This document shows, piece after piece, positions 1-13,200 of a stretch of 64,000 nucleotides of DNA. Source of the DNA: Harmonia axyridis (Eukaryota > Arthropoda > Insecta > Coleoptera > Coccinellidae); assembly GCF_914767665.1 (NCBI RefSeq), contig NC_059502.1, forward strand, positions 41,837,812 through 41,901,811, in the 5' to 3' direction. Numbering within the stretch: the stretch's first letter is position 1; each line of letters begins with the position of its first letter. The notes under the pieces are model-generated. The model was not told the DNA's origin, did no database searches, and saw only the letters and a program-made list of their open reading frames with translations. Position numbers and translations under genes: made by a program.

Positions 1-746
1 CAAGTGAATTAGAGGACCAATAGAAAAAAGAAATTTCATAGTAATCAGAGACGAGAATTCTCCAAAAAAATTGTTCTGACCCAGGAAAAGGAATAATAAG
101 TTATAAAACGGAAATTAATGAGTGTTTTGTTTTGGGTCATTATAGATATAGGTTAATTCAGAGTTCATGACTGGTATATTTGTGATTTTTGTGAAACAAA
201 AAAAAATTACATGATTCGAGTGCATGAGGTACGATCTTCCAAAATATCCTCATTTATCTAGGTTACAGAAGTAGGAGAACGTAGCGCCGCTGAACACAGG
301 GGAAAATTATGAAGTTTGGTCAAGTTTTTTTTTATTATTTTGAGCGAAATTCACCTGATTTCAAGAGCAAAGAAAAAAGAATAAAGAGTCCAAAGTCCTG
401 AAATAGCTAATACTGTTTATGGTCGATTGGAATTTTCACGAAGACGATCTTTTTTTTCTTCTGAGATAGTAGTTCTTGCAAAAATTTAATTTAAGTTTTA
501 GGAAAAGAAATTTCTTCAAAAAAAACAAACAAAATTTTACATTTATACAAAGTTCGTTTATTAAAATATAATATTCATTTTTTATATACATATACATATA
601 TATAACATTGTAAAGTCAATTTATCATATTCTCCCGAAATACAAGACATGGCATTTCTCATGAAACAACAGAAAAATATTACAATGTTCAGCATCCTTAA
701 ATCTAATCTGTACAAATTAACAACTATATCAATGAATCTTTACACT
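1..746 (-). other. 3' UTR and downstream flank of USP10 copy A, no gene seen
   Basis: This stretch lies downstream of the ancestral stop codon of copy A. It contains AT-rich 3' UTR with a TA-rich microsatellite near 588-604, a poly(A) signal at 557-562, and flanking DNA without a coding pattern. The same flank accompanies copies B and C, so it was duplicated with the gene. The proximal poly(A) hexamer present in B and C (AATAAA) is AATGAA here. Confidence 0.75.
557..562 (-). promoter_or_regulatory. Poly(A) signal AATAAA, USP10 copy A
   Basis: On the minus strand this reads AATAAA, about 185 nt past the ancestral stop codon of copy A. The equivalent hexamer is present in both other copies. 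Confidence 0.6.
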
Positions 747-2801
747 TCACACCGTATCACTCCTTCGATAAAATAATAAATAAGGAACTCTATCTCCTTG
801 ACGTTTAAGAACATCTTCTTCCGTAACTCTGTTTATTTTAGAGTCATCAAACCTCAACCATGTATTATACCCCGAATGGAAAGTTTCTGCTATATATTGC
901 CCAAAGCTGGCCTCCTTTCCTACATGGTATACTACAGATATTAATTTATATTGTCTCTCCGCTGAAGTATTCGTCCTTCCAGATAATATTTTAGAATCAA
1001 TCTGCAGATTGATGGGAAATTCTATAGTCTTCATTATTTTAGTGCAGCCATTCATTCTGTATTCGAAGCATTTCAAATGTAATACTAAAACTACAGGCAA
1101 CTTCTCTATCATCACTTGCTGCCATGCTTCAACCGTTTCTTACATTTCGATGATGTCAGACCCTTTAGTTTGTTCTTGGTTGTACGGCCTTTTAATGCTT
1201 CAGCTATGTTATTTGCTTTCTTAATATTTAATGGCAATGTTAGGAATGGTTCAATATTTTCTGAAGTTTCGTCTCCGGTTTTATGGATTCTTGAACAGAG
1301 AAGTCCTCCGAATATATCACTAATCGGTGTCTTGTCCATTTGTATTTCTCTTGTTACATTCCCTTCGTTCCTAGGACCAATAACTTTCCAATCATCCACA
1401 TCTATTTTCACTTCTGTTTTAGCTGCTTGAATATTTTCGTCATGGCTAATCAATTTCATTATTCCCATCATTTCATCATTGAGTCCATTCAACAGAAGGC
1501 CCAAGAATTCTTCGGCGTCTTCTTGTCGGCCTTCAACAAGGAAAGAATCGCTACGTGTTCCGTTTAGCATCGTATAAAACGATGAGGCCTCAAACGAATT
1601 GCCATTGTCTATATTGACGAAAGTTTGCTTCTTGTTTTTCTTTTTTGAACGTGACTTGCGTCTTACATTGGGCAGATTATCGAAGTTATTCATAAATTTA
1701 CACCTGGAATAGTTGAATAATGAAAATACATATATAAAATTGTTATTCAATCAAAGTTGCAAATTATATTAATTCATACTTACATATTTTCACTCATTGT
1801 TATTGATTTCAGTGCATTATTGTGAGTGAAGTTCTCTGATAGCCGTTTGAGGAGATTACAAAGTGGTGGGCAAGCAAGTAAGGCTTGTAATATTGAGTTT
1901 ATATAACGAAAGTTACTTTTGTTTCGTAAACCCCTGGGTTCAAAACTGGTTTGGGTCCCATCAATTTTATAGTACTTGAGAAATTCTGAAAATTAAAAAA
2001 TATTACTAACCATGATAGAAACTTGAATTTTCACTGATATTTGTAGGTGAAAACCAAAGCATTCCACTTTTCATCAAGTAAAATGGGTTCAACTAAGTAA
2101 AATAATTATCTACTGTAGATGTAAGCAAATTGTTAGTTGAAAGTAAGAGAAATATATAAAAAAAGATATGGTTTTGAACTCACCTCCTAACATATGAGTG
2201 GCTGAATCTATTTTTTTGACTACTTTTGTATGTTTTAAAGATGTTACATGTGAATCATTAATTTTATTGTCTATTTTCTCCATCGATATTGTTTTAACAT
2301 CTTTATCAAATAGACTAGCCCATGATATTTTCCATACATTTACTGTGGGCTCCTCAATTTTAGTTTCATTTTTATTCGAGATGCTACTTTCAATTTTTTC
2401 AGTTGTCCTATTGGAAATTGTATCATTTTTGATTATCTCTGTATTATCTCTTGCAATAATTTCAACTGTTTTTACAGCTCAACTAGGGGGAGCTGAAGGT
2501 TTCGAATGTTTTCCTATCATCTCATTCTGGATAATAGGTTTTGTAATTGATAATCCATTGTAATTGATTACAGATTTTCTACACTCATTTTCTGAAAAAG
2601 TTGATATAAGTTGATTCATTATTATATCACATATTCATATTGACCATGAATAATTCTTTTAAGATCTCTATACTTACTTGCAGAAAATTTTTGTTTGACT
2701 CTACAGGGTAATTTGTATTCACTAGAATTGGTAAATGATATATTATTTATAATACGGACCTCTTCTTCTTCTAACGCAGTTAACTCCAAGAAATGTAGAT
2801 T
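747..2801 (-). pseudogene. USP10-like ubiquitin-specific protease pseudogene, copy A (5' truncated)
   Basis: USP10 is a cysteine deubiquitinase. The recognisable pieces are KSWASLF in the linker, PRGL.NKSNF.YIN of the Cys box, GRQEDAEE, the GPRN..VTR segment, EKLPVVLVLHLK and the C-terminal YLLFYRR. Exons on the minus strand are 2678-2801, 2184-2591, 1784-1985 and 747-1703, with consensus GT-AG borders. The first visible exon begins in mid-codon, so 5' exons and promoter are missing. Lesions: Arg codon CGT (1906-1908) in place of the catalytic Cys; Gln (897-899) for His in the GHY motif; TGA at 2479-2481; a 4-bp insertion in the first visible exon; a 1-bp deletion near 1140. The Trp that is a stop in copies B and C is intact here (858-860). 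This is a dead gene fragment. Family assignment is confident; orthology to a named species gene was not tested. Confidence 0.9.
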
Positions 2802-2993
2802 CTGAAAAAAAAAATAACAATATAATAGTTGAAATCATTTTGGAAATTATAATATTTCTGTATATAGTATATCCAAAGTCCCTTGAAATAGTCTATAAAA
2901 ACGCTTGGCCAGAGATAATTGCAAAACAGTCATAAACCAGTAAGGCGAAATTTATATCCCTCAGTGGAAGCAGAAGGCTGAATGATAATGATG

Positions 2994-3109
2994 TACAGGG
3001 TGATTCACCGCGATGGCTTATTGTTTATGGAAAACTAATAATAATTTTCTGCTGAAAATTTTAACAATTTCAGATTACTACCTTCTTATTTCAAACGGCA
3101 CACCCAGTA
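2994..3109. mobile_element. Short non-autonomous TIR element (MITE-like)
   Basis: The ends read TACAGGGTG and CACCCAGTA, which are inverted matches except for one base. The outer TA on each side may be a target duplication, as in Tc1/mariner-type elements. It is about 116 bp with no coding capacity. The same 15-bp terminus (CGGCACACCCAGTAT, 3096-3110) occurs again at 4218-4232 beside the satellite. Superfamily assignment is tentative. Confidence 0.55.
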
Positions 3110-3242
3110 TATTATTGCATTATCAGATAGCTTGGTTGATGATAATTTCAGCAATATGGCAATACTTGAGTATAAGCTGAACAGTTCATAAGTTGACGAG
3201 ATTCCTATAGATATCTAATGAAAAGTTTTTTGGAAAAATCTA

Positions 3243-3317
3243 TATTTTTTTATTCATTCAGTCAATTTTACGTAGATATAAAAAGAGAGGGGTCTCAAGC
3301 AAACTCTATACTTGAAG
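3243..3317 (+). repeat. Dispersed repeat, first copy
   Basis: The segment around TCATTCAGTCAATTTTACG recurs at 3942-4017 with only a few differences. The second copy runs into the N gap. It is probably part of a longer repeat or mobile element that I cannot identify. Confidence 0.75.
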
Positions 3318-3771
3318 AGTTTTCGAGGAAAAACTTCAACTAAGGAAAACTGCAATTTCTCATTGAATGGAGTAGTCTATGACTTCCAGAAAACATGAAA
3401 AGAAACTAAAAAGTCGAAATTTCTTGAATTGTAATAAATTTTTCGTTAAGAAAGTTGAAAATTCATAAACCAATAAAAAAAAAATAACTACATGAAATAT
3501 AACTGATATTCGAAAATATTCGAATAAATGAAAATAACCCTAAGCTAGTATTAAAAAAATTACCTCCATATTCAAACAATTAACTATTTAAACATGAAAC
3601 TTTCCACTAGAAATATCACTTCAACAACTGTTTAAGAAGTAACTCTTGGAAGAATGTTCGCTGAACTGAGGTTACTTACAATTTGTCAACCTGGCATGGT
3701 TGACGAGCATAGAATATTTTTCTTCTTCTTAACTATGTACAGGTCGAGCCATATACCTAATATTAGGGGCA

Positions 3772-3896
3772 AGTTGCACCATTTGCCTAAACATTGATTA
3801 AAATTTAAACATTGATTAATTTCTGATTTCTCTTGAGAAATCATAGAGTAATAAACGTTTAAATTTTTAATTAATGTTTAGGCAAATGGTGCAACT
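3772..3896. mobile_element. MITE with long terminal inverted repeats
   Basis: The left end AGTTGCACCATTTGCC is mirrored by GGCAAATGGTGCAACT at the right end. The inverted match extends inwards over about 35-40 bp on each side (through ...AAATTTAAAC and GTTTAAATTT...). The whole 125-bp element can fold as a hairpin and has no coding potential. No clear target duplication was identified. Confidence 0.75.
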
Positions 3897-3941
3897 GGCT
3901 CTTTGTCTATTGGGTGAAATATAGAAGTGCGCGTGCGCCGC

Positions 3942-4017
3942 ATATTTTTTTGGTCATTCAGTCAATTTTACGTAGATATAAAAAGAGAGGGGTCTCAAGC
4001 AAATTCTTTACTTAAGG
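3942..4017 (+). repeat. Dispersed repeat, second copy, cut by the gap
   Basis: Matches 3243-3317 almost base for base and is interrupted by the N run at 4018. Repetitive DNA at the contig edge probably explains why the assembly broke here. Confidence 0.75.
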
Positions 4018-4217
4018 NNNNNNNNNNNNNNNNNNNNNNNNNNNNNNNNNNNNNNNNNNNNNNNNNNNNNNNNNNNNNNNNNNNNNNNNNNNNNNNNNNN
4101 NNNNNNNNNNNNNNNNNNNNNNNNNNNNNNNNNNNNNNNNNNNNNNNNNNNNNNNNNNNNNNNNNNNNNNNNNNNNNNNNNNNNNNNNNNNNNNNNNNNN
4201 NNNNNNNNNNNNNNNNN
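4018..4217. other. Assembly gap of exactly 200 N
   Basis: A round 200-N run is typical of a fixed-size scaffold join, so the true distance is unknown. It lies between a dispersed repeat and the beginning of the 278-bp satellite array. The linkage of copy A (1-2880) to the rest of the window therefore depends on scaffolding. Confidence 0.98.
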
Positions 4218-4232
4218 CGGCACACCCAGTAT
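4218..4232 (+). mobile_element. Terminus of a TIR element abutting the satellite
   Basis: CGGCACACCCAGTAT is identical to the right terminus of the element at 2994-3109. It is followed directly by satellite sequence (GAATGAGAAACATTG...). The body of the element is hidden in the gap. Confidence 0.6.
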
Positions 4233-7200
4233 GAATGAGAAACATTGAAGGAAATAACAAACAAATGAAATCAACATTAAAAGTCAGTCGTGCATTTGTG
4301 GTTACAGCAGCGATTGACCTTACCACGTGGGAGATTACAGCTACCTGCGTGACATCCGAGTCCAAGAAAATCAACAATGTGGAATGGCCTACTTGGATAA
4401 GTGTTGATTAAACAAAAAAAAAAATAAGAACAGTCCCTTATACCAAAGTGGTTTCCTTAGACACGTGTGTCAAGCTTTCGTCCCTGTGCATTACGATGAA
4501 AAGTGTTAGAATGAGAAACATTGAAGAAAATAACAAACGAATGAAATCAACAACAGAAGTCAGTCGTGCATTTGTGGTTACAGCAGCAATTGACCTTACC
4601 ACGTGGGAGATTATAGCTATCTGCGTGACATCCGAGTCCAAGAAAATCAACAATGTGGAACGGCTTACTTGTATAATTGATCATCATACAGAAAGAAGGG
4701 AATAAGAACAGTCCCTTATACCGATGTGGTTTCCATAGACACGTGTGTCAAGCTTTCGTCCCTGTGCAATAAGATGAAAAGTGTTAGAATGAGAAACATT
4801 GAAGGAAATAACAAACAAATGAAATCAACATTAGAAGTCAGTCGTGCATTTGTGGTTAAAGCAGCAATTGACCTTACCACGTGGGAGATTATAGCAACCT
4901 GCGTGACATCCGAGTCCAAGAAAATCAACAATGTGGAATGGCTTACTTGGATAATTGATCATTATACAGAAAGAATGAAGTAAGAACAGTTCCTTATACC
5001 AAAGTGGTTTCCTTAGACACGTGTGTCAAGCTTTCGTCCCTGTGCAATACGATGAAAAGTGTTAGAATGAGAAACATCGAAGAAAATAACAATCGAATGA
5101 AATCAACAACAGAAGTCAGTCGTGCATTTGTGGTTACAGCAGCAATTGACCTTACCACGTGGGAGATTATAGCTACCTGCGTGACATCCGAGTCCAAGAA
5201 AATCAACAATGTGGAATGGCTTACTTGGATAATTGTTCATTAAACAAAAAGAATTGAATAAGAACAGTCCCTTATACCAAAGTCGTATCCTTAGACACGT
5301 GTGTCAAGCTTTCGTCCCTGTGCAATACGATGAAAAGTGTTAGAATGAGAAACATTGAAGGAAATAACAAACAAATGAAATCAACAACAGAAGTCAGTCG
5401 TGCATTTGTGGTTACAGCAGCAATTGACCTTACCACGTAAAAGATAATAGCTACCTGCGTGTCATCCGAGTCCAAGAAAATCAACAATGTGGAATGGCTC
5501 ACTTGGATAATTGATCATTATACAGAAAGAAGGGAATAAGAACAGTCCCTTATACCAATGTGGTTTCCTTAGACACGCGTGTCAAGCTTTCGTCCCTGTC
5601 CAATACGATGAAAAATGTTAGAATGAGAAACATAAGGGGAAATAACAAACAAATGAAATCAACAACAGAAGTCAGTCGTGCATTTGTGGTTACAGCAGCA
5701 ATTGACCTTACCACGTAAAAGATAATAGCTACCTGCGTGTCATCCGAGTCCAAGAAAATCAACAATGTGGAATGGCTCACTTGGATAATTGATCATTATA
5801 CAGAAAGAAGGGAATAAGAACAGTCCCTTATACCAATGTGGTTTCCTTAGACACGCGTGTCAAGCTTTCGTCCCTGTGCAATACGACGAAAAGTGTTAGA
5901 ATGAGAAACATTGAAGGAAAAACAAACAAATGAAATCAACATTAGAAGTCAGTCGTGCATTTGTGGTTAAAGCAGCAATTGACCTTACCACGTGGGAGAT
6001 TATAGCTAACTGCGTGACATCCGAGTCCAAGAAAATCAACAATGTGGAATGGCTTACTTGGATAATTGATCATTATACAGAAAGAATGAAGTAAGAACAG
6101 TTCCTTATACCAATGTGGTTTCCTTAGACACGCGTGTCAAGCTTTCGTCCCTGTGCAATACGACGAAAAGTGTTAGAATGAGAAACATTGAAGGAAAAAC
6201 AAACAAATGAAATCAACATTAGAAGTCAGTCGTGCATTTGTGGTTAAAGCAGCAATTGACCTTACCACGTGGGAGATTATAGCTACCTGCGTGACATCCG
6301 AGTCCAAGAAAATCAACAATGTGGAATGGCTTACTTGGATAATTGTTCATTAAACAAAAAGAATTGAATAAGAACAGTCCCTTATACCAAAGTCGTATCC
6401 TTAGACACGTGTGTCAAGCTTTCGTCCCTGTGCAATACGATGAAAAGTGTTAGAATGAGAAACATTGAAGGAAATAACAAACAAATGAAATCAACAACAG
6501 AAGTCAGTCGTGCATTTGTGGTTACAGCAGCAATTGACCTCACCACGTTACAGATTATAGCTACCTGCGTGTCATCCGAGTCCAAGAAAATCAACAATGT
6601 GGAATGGCTTACTTGGATAATTGATCATCATACAGAAAGAAGGGAATAAGAACAGTCCCTTATACCGATGTGGTTTCCATAGACACGTGTGTCAAGCTTT
6701 CGTCCCTGTGCAATACGATGAAAAGTGTTAGAATGAGAAACATTGAAGGAAATAACAAACAAATGAAATCAACATTAGAAGTCAGTCGTGCATTTGTGGT
6801 TAAAGCAGCAATTGACCTTACCACGTGGGAGATTATAGCTACCTGCGTGACATCCGAGTCCAAGAAAATCAACAATGTGGAATGGCTTACTTGGATAATT
6901 GATCATTATACAGAAAGAAGGGAATAAGAACAGTCCCTTATACCAATGTGGTTTCCTTAGACACGCGTGTCAAGCTTTCGTCCCTGTGCAATACGATGAG
7001 AAGTGTTAGAATGAGAAACATTGAAGGAAATAACAAACAAATCAAATCAACAACAGAAGTCAGTCGTGCATTTGTGATTACAGCAGCAATTGACCTTACC
7101 ACGTAAAAGATAATGGCTACCTGCGTGTCATCCGAGTCCAAGAAAATCAACAATGTGGAATGGCTCACTTGGATAATTGATCATTATACAGAAAGAAGGG

Positions 7201-10200
7201 AATAAGAACAGTCCCTTATACCAATGTGGTTTCCTTAGACACGTGTGTCAAGCTTTCGTCCCTGTGCAATACGATGAGAAGTGTTAGAATGAGAAACATT
7301 GAAGGAAATAACAAACAAATCAAATCAACAACAGAAGTCAGTCGTGCATTTGTGATTACAGCAGCAATTGACCTTACCACGTGGGAGATTATAGCTACCT
7401 GCGTGACATACGAGTCCAAGAAAATCAACAATGTGGAATGGCTTACTTGGATAATTGATCATTATACAGAAAGAATGAAGTAAGAACAGTCCCTTATACC
7501 AATGTGGTTTCCATAGACACGTGTGTCAAGCTTTCGTCCCTGTGCAATACGATGAGAAGTGTTAGAATGAGAAACATTGAAGGAAATAACAAACAAATCA
7601 AATCAACAACAGAAGTCAGTCGTGCATTTGTGATTACAGCAGCAATTGACCTTACCACGTGGGAGATTATAGCTACCTGCGTGACATACGAGTCCAAGAA
7701 AATCAACAATGTGGAATGGCTTACTTGGATAATTGATCATTATACAGAAAGAATGAAGTAAGAACAGTCCCTTATACCAATGTGGTTTCCATAGACACGT
7801 GTGTCAAGCTTTCGTCCCTGTGCATTACGATGAAAAGTGTTAGAATGAGAAACATTGAAGAAAATAACAAACGAATGAAATCAACAACAGAAGTCAGTCG
7901 TGCATTTGTGGTTACAGCAGCAATTGACCTTACCACGTGGGAGATTATAGCTACCTGCGTGACATCCGAGTCCAAGAAAATGAACAATGTGGAACGGCTT
8001 ACTTGGATAATTGTTCATTAAACAAAAAGAAGGGAATAAGTACAGTCCCTTATACCAAAGTGGTTTCCTCAGACACGTGTGTCAAGCTTTCGTCCCTGTG
8101 CAATACGATGAGAAGTGTTAGAATGAGAAACATTGAAGGAAATAACAAACAAATCAAATCAACAACAGAAGTCAGTCGTGCATTTGTGATTACAGCAGCA
8201 ATTGACCTTACCACGTAAAAGATAATGGCTACCTGCGTGTCATCCGAGTCCAAGAAAATCAACAATGTGGAATGGCTCACTTGGATAATTGATCATTATA
8301 CAGAAAGAAGGGAATAAGAACAGTCCCTTATACCAATGTGGTTTCCTTAGACACGCGTGTCAAGCTTTCGTTCCTGTGCAATACGATGAAAAGTGTTAGA
8401 ATGAGAAACATAGAAGGAAATAACAAACAAATGAAATCAACAACAGAAGTCAGTCGTGCATTTGTGGTTACAGCAGCAATTGACCTTACCACGTGGGAGA
8501 TTATAGCTACCTGCGTGACATCCGAGTCCAAGAAAATCAACAATGTGGAATGGCTTACTTGGATAATTGTTCATTAAACAAAACGAAGGGAATAAGAACA
8601 GTCCCTTATACCAAAGTGGTTTCCTTAGACACGCGTGTCAAGCTTTCGTCCCTGTGCAATACGATGAAAAGTGTAAGAATGAGAAACATAGAGGGAAATA
8701 ACAAACAAATGAAATCAACTACAGAAGTCAGTCGTGCATTTGTGGTAACAGCAGCAATTGACCTTACCACGTGGGAGATTAAAGCTACCTGCGTGACATT
8801 CGAGTCCAAGAAAATCAACAATGTGGAATGGCTTACTTGGATAATTGTTGATTGAGCAAAACGAAGGGAATGAGAACAGTCCCTTATACCAATGTGGTTT
8901 CCATAGACACGTGTGTCAAGCTTTCGTCCCTGTGCAATACGATGAGAAGTGTTAGAATGAGAAACATTGAAGGAAATAACAAACAAATCAAATCAACAAC
9001 AGAAGTCAGTCGTGCATTTGTGATTACAGCAGCAATTGACCTTACCACGTGGGAGATTATAGCTACCTGCGTGACATACGAGTCCAAGAAAATCAACAAT
9101 GTGGAATGGCTTACTTGGATAATTGATCATTATACAGAAAGAATGAAGTAAGAACAGTCCCTTATACCAATGTGGTTTCCATAGACACGTGTGTCAAGCT
9201 TTCGTCCCTGTGCATTACGATGAAAAGTGTTAGAATGAGAAACATTGAAGAAAATAACAAACGAATGAAATCAACAACAGAAGTCAGTCGTGCATTTGTG
9301 GTTACAGCAGCAATTGACCTTACCACGTGGGAGATTATAGCTACCTGCGTGACATCCGAGTCCAAGAAAATGAACAATGTGGAACGGCTTACTTGGATAA
9401 TTGTTCATTAAACAAAAAGAAGGGAATAAGTACAGTCCCTTATACCAAAGTGGTTTCCTCAGACACGTGTGTCAAGCTTTCGTCCCTGTGCAATACGATG
9501 AAAAATGTTAGAATGAGAAACATAAGGGGAAATAACAAACAAATGAAATCAACAACAGATGTCAATCGTGCATTTGAGGTTACAGCAGCAATTGACCTTA
9601 CCACGTAAAAGATAATAGCTACCTGCGTGTCATCCGAGTCCAAGAAAATCAACAATGTGGAATGGCTCACTTGGATAATTGATCATTATACAGAAAGAAG
9701 GGAATAAGAACAGTCCCTTATACCAATGTGGTTTCCTTGACACGCGTGTCAAGCTTTCGTCCCTGTGCAATACGACGAAAAGTGTAAGAATGAGAAACAT
9801 TGAAGAAAATAACAAACGAATGAAATCAACAACAGAAGTCAGTCGTGCATTTGTGGTTACAGCAGCAATTGACCTTACCACGTGGGAGATTATAGCTACC
9901 TGCGTGACATCCGAGTCCAAGAGAATCAACAATGTGGAATGGCTTATTTGGATAATTGTTCATTAAACAAAAAGAAGGGAATAAGAACAGTCCCTTATAC
10001 CAAAGTGGTTTCCTTAGACACGCGTGTCAAGCTTTCGTCTCTGTGCAATACGATGAAAAGTGTTAGAATGAGAAACATTGAAGAAAATAACAAACGAATG
10101 AAATCAACAACAGAAGTCAGTCGTGCATTTGTGGTTACAGCAGCGATTGACCTTACCACGTGGGAGATTACAGCTACCTGCGTGACATCCGAGTCCAAGA

Positions 10201-13200
10201 AAATGAACAATGTGGAACGGCTTACTTGGATAATTGTTCATTAAACAAAAAGAAGGGAATAAGTACAGTCCCTTATACCAAAGTGGTTTCCTCAGACACG
10301 TGTGTCAAGCTTTCGTCCCTGTGCAATACGATGAAAAATGTTAGAATGAGAAACATAAGGGGAAATAACAAACAAATGAAATCAACAACAGATGTCAGTC
10401 GTGCATTTGTGGTTACAGCAGCAATTGACCTTACCACGTAAAAGATAATAGTTACCTGCGTGTCATCCGAGTCCAAGAAAATCAACAATGTGGAATGGCT
10501 TACTTGGATAATTGATCATTATACAGAAAGAAGGGAATAAGAACAGTCCCTTATACCAATGTGGTTTCCTTAGACACGCGTGTCAAGCTTTCGTCCCTGT
10601 GCAATACGATGAGAAGTGTTAGAATGAGAAACATTGAAGGAAATAACAAACAAATCAAATCAACAACAGAAGTCAGTCGTGCATTTGTGATTACAGCAGC
10701 AATTGACCTTACCACGTAAAAGATAATGGCTACCTGCGTGTCATCCGAGTCCAAGAAAATCAACAATGTGGAATGGCTCACTTGGATAATTGATCATTAT
10801 ACAGAAAGAAGGGAATAAGAACAGTCCCTTATACCAATGTGGTTTCCTTAGACACGCGTGTCAAGCTTTCGTTCCTGTGCAATACGATGAAAAGTGTTAG
10901 AATGAGAAACATAGAAGGAAATAACAAACAAATGAAATCAACAACAGAAGTCAGTCGTGCATTTGTGGTTACAGCAGCAATTGACCTTACCACGTGGGAG
11001 ATTATAGCTACCTGCGTGACATCCGAGTCCAAGAAAATCAACAATGTGGAATGGCTTACTTGGATAATTGTTCATTAAACAAAACGAAGGGAATAAGAAC
11101 AGTCCCTTATACCAAAGTGGTTTCCTTAGACACGCGTGTCAAGCTTTCGTCCCTGTGCAATACGACGAAAAGTGTAAGAATGAGAAACATTGAAGAAAAT
11201 AACAAACGAATGAAATCAACAACAGAAGTCAGTCGTGCATTTGTGGTTACAGCAGCAATTGACCTTACCACGTGGGAGATTATAGCTACCTGCGTGACAT
11301 CCGAGTCCAAGAAAATCAACAATGTGGAATGGCTTACTTGGATAATTGTTCATTAAACAAAACGAAGGGAATAAGAACAGTCCCTTATACCAAAGTGGTT
11401 TCCTTAGACACGCGTGTCAAGCTTTCGTTCCTGTGCAATACGATGAAAAGTGTTAGAATGAGAAACATAGAAGGAAATAACAAACAAATGAAATCAACAA
11501 CAGAAGTCAGTCGTGCATTTGTGGTTACAGCAGCAATTGACCTTACCACGTGGGAGATTATAGCTACCTGCGTGACATCCGAGTCCAAGAAAATCAACAA
11601 TGTGGAATGGCTCACTTGGATAATTGATCATTATACAGAAAGAAGGGAATAAGAACAGTCCCTTATACCAAAGTGGTTTCCTTAGACACGCGTGTCAAGC
11701 TTTCGTCCCTGTGCAATACGATGAAAAGTGTAAGAATGAGAAACATACAGGGAAATAACAAACAAATGAAATCAACTACAGAAGTCAGTCGTGCATTTGT
11801 GGTAACAGCAGCAATTGACCTTACCACGTGGGAGATTAAAGCTACCTGCGTGACATTCGAGTCCAAGAAAATCAACAATGTGGAATGGCTTACTTGGATA
11901 ATTGTTGATTGAGCAAAACGAAGGGAATGAGAACAGTCCCTTATACCAATGTGGTTTCCATAGACACGTGTGTCAAGCTTTCGTCCCTGTGCAATACGAT
12001 GAGAAGTGTTAGAATGAGAAACATTGAAGGAAATAACAAACAAATCAAATCAACAACAGAAGTCAGTCGTGCATTTGTGATTACAGCAGCAATTGACCTT
12101 ACCACGTGGGAGATTATAGCTACCTGCGTGACATCCGAGTCCAAGAAAATCAACAATGTGGAATGGCTTACTTGGATAATTGATCATTATACAGAAAGAA
12201 TGAAGTAAGAACAGTCCCTTATACCAATGTGGTTTCCATAGACACGTGTGTCAAGCTTTCGTCCCTGTGAATTACGATGAAAAGTGTTAGAATGAGAAAC
12301 ATTGAAGAAAATAACAAACGAATGAAATCAACAACAGAAGTCAGTCGTGCATTTGTGGTTACAGCAGCAATTGACCTTACCACGTGGGAGATTATAGCTA
12401 CCTGCGTGACATCCGTGTCCAAGAAAATCAACAATGTGGAACGGCTTACTTGGATAATTGTTCATTAAACAAAAAGAATTGAATAAGAACAGTCCCTTAT
12501 ACCAAAGTCGTATCCTTAGACACGTGTGTCAAGCTTTCGTCCCTGTGCAATACGATGAAAAGTGTTAGAATGAGAAACATTGAAGGAAATAACAAACAAA
12601 TGAAATCAACAACAGAAGTCAGTCGTGCATTTGTGGTTACAGCAGCAATTGACCTCACCACGTTACAGATTATAGCTACCTGCGTGTCATCCGAGTCCAA
12701 GAAAATCAACAATGTGGAATGGCTTACTTGGATAATTGATCATCATACAGAAAGAAGGGAATAAGAACAGTCCCTTATACCGATGTGGTTTCCATAGACA
12801 CGTGTGTCAAGCTTTCGTCCCTGTGCAATACGATGAAAAGTGTTAGAATGAGAAACATTGAAGGAAATAACAAACAAATGAAATCAACATTAGAAGTCAG
12901 TCGTGCATTTGTGGTTAAAGCAGCAATTGACCTTACCACGTGGGAGATTATAGCTACCTGCGTGACATCCGAGTCCAAGAAAATCAACAATGTGGAATGG
13001 CTTACTTGGATAATTGATCATTATACAGAAAGAATGAAGTAAGAACAGTTCCTTATACCAAAGTGGTTTCCTTAGACACGTGTGTCAAGCTTTCGTCCCT
13101 GTGCAATACGATGAAAAGTGTTAGAATGAGAAACATTGAAGAAAATAACAAACGAATGAAATCAACAACAGAAGTCAGTCGTGCATTTGTGGTTACAGCA

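Larger units (their letters stand above)
1..2880 (-). repeat. USP10 duplicon, copy A (direct copy of 21515-24344)
   Basis: The first bases match 21515 onwards and the similarity runs unbroken to position 2880, where copy B continues into the 178-bp satellite and copy A does not. I estimate about 2-3% substitutions plus small indels against copy B. Copy A keeps the 49 bp of 3' UTR that copy B has lost. The block may extend left beyond the window. Seen directly by alignment; the order of duplication events is inferred. Confidence 0.93.
2881..4017. other. Gene-free AT-rich stretch between USP10 copy A and the scaffold gap
   Basis: No reading frame with recognisable homology was found. It holds two short TIR elements (2994-3109 and 3772-3896), a dispersed repeat present at 3243-3317 and 3942-4017, and a small 7-bp inverted repeat (3685-3691 with 3698-3704). 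The first part, directly after 2880, could be ancestral USP10 intron, because copies B and C diverge from A exactly there. That is inference. Confidence 0.6.

Noticed and set aside
3927..4377. Frames spanning the N run
   Set aside because: They consist mostly of undetermined residues across the scaffold gap.
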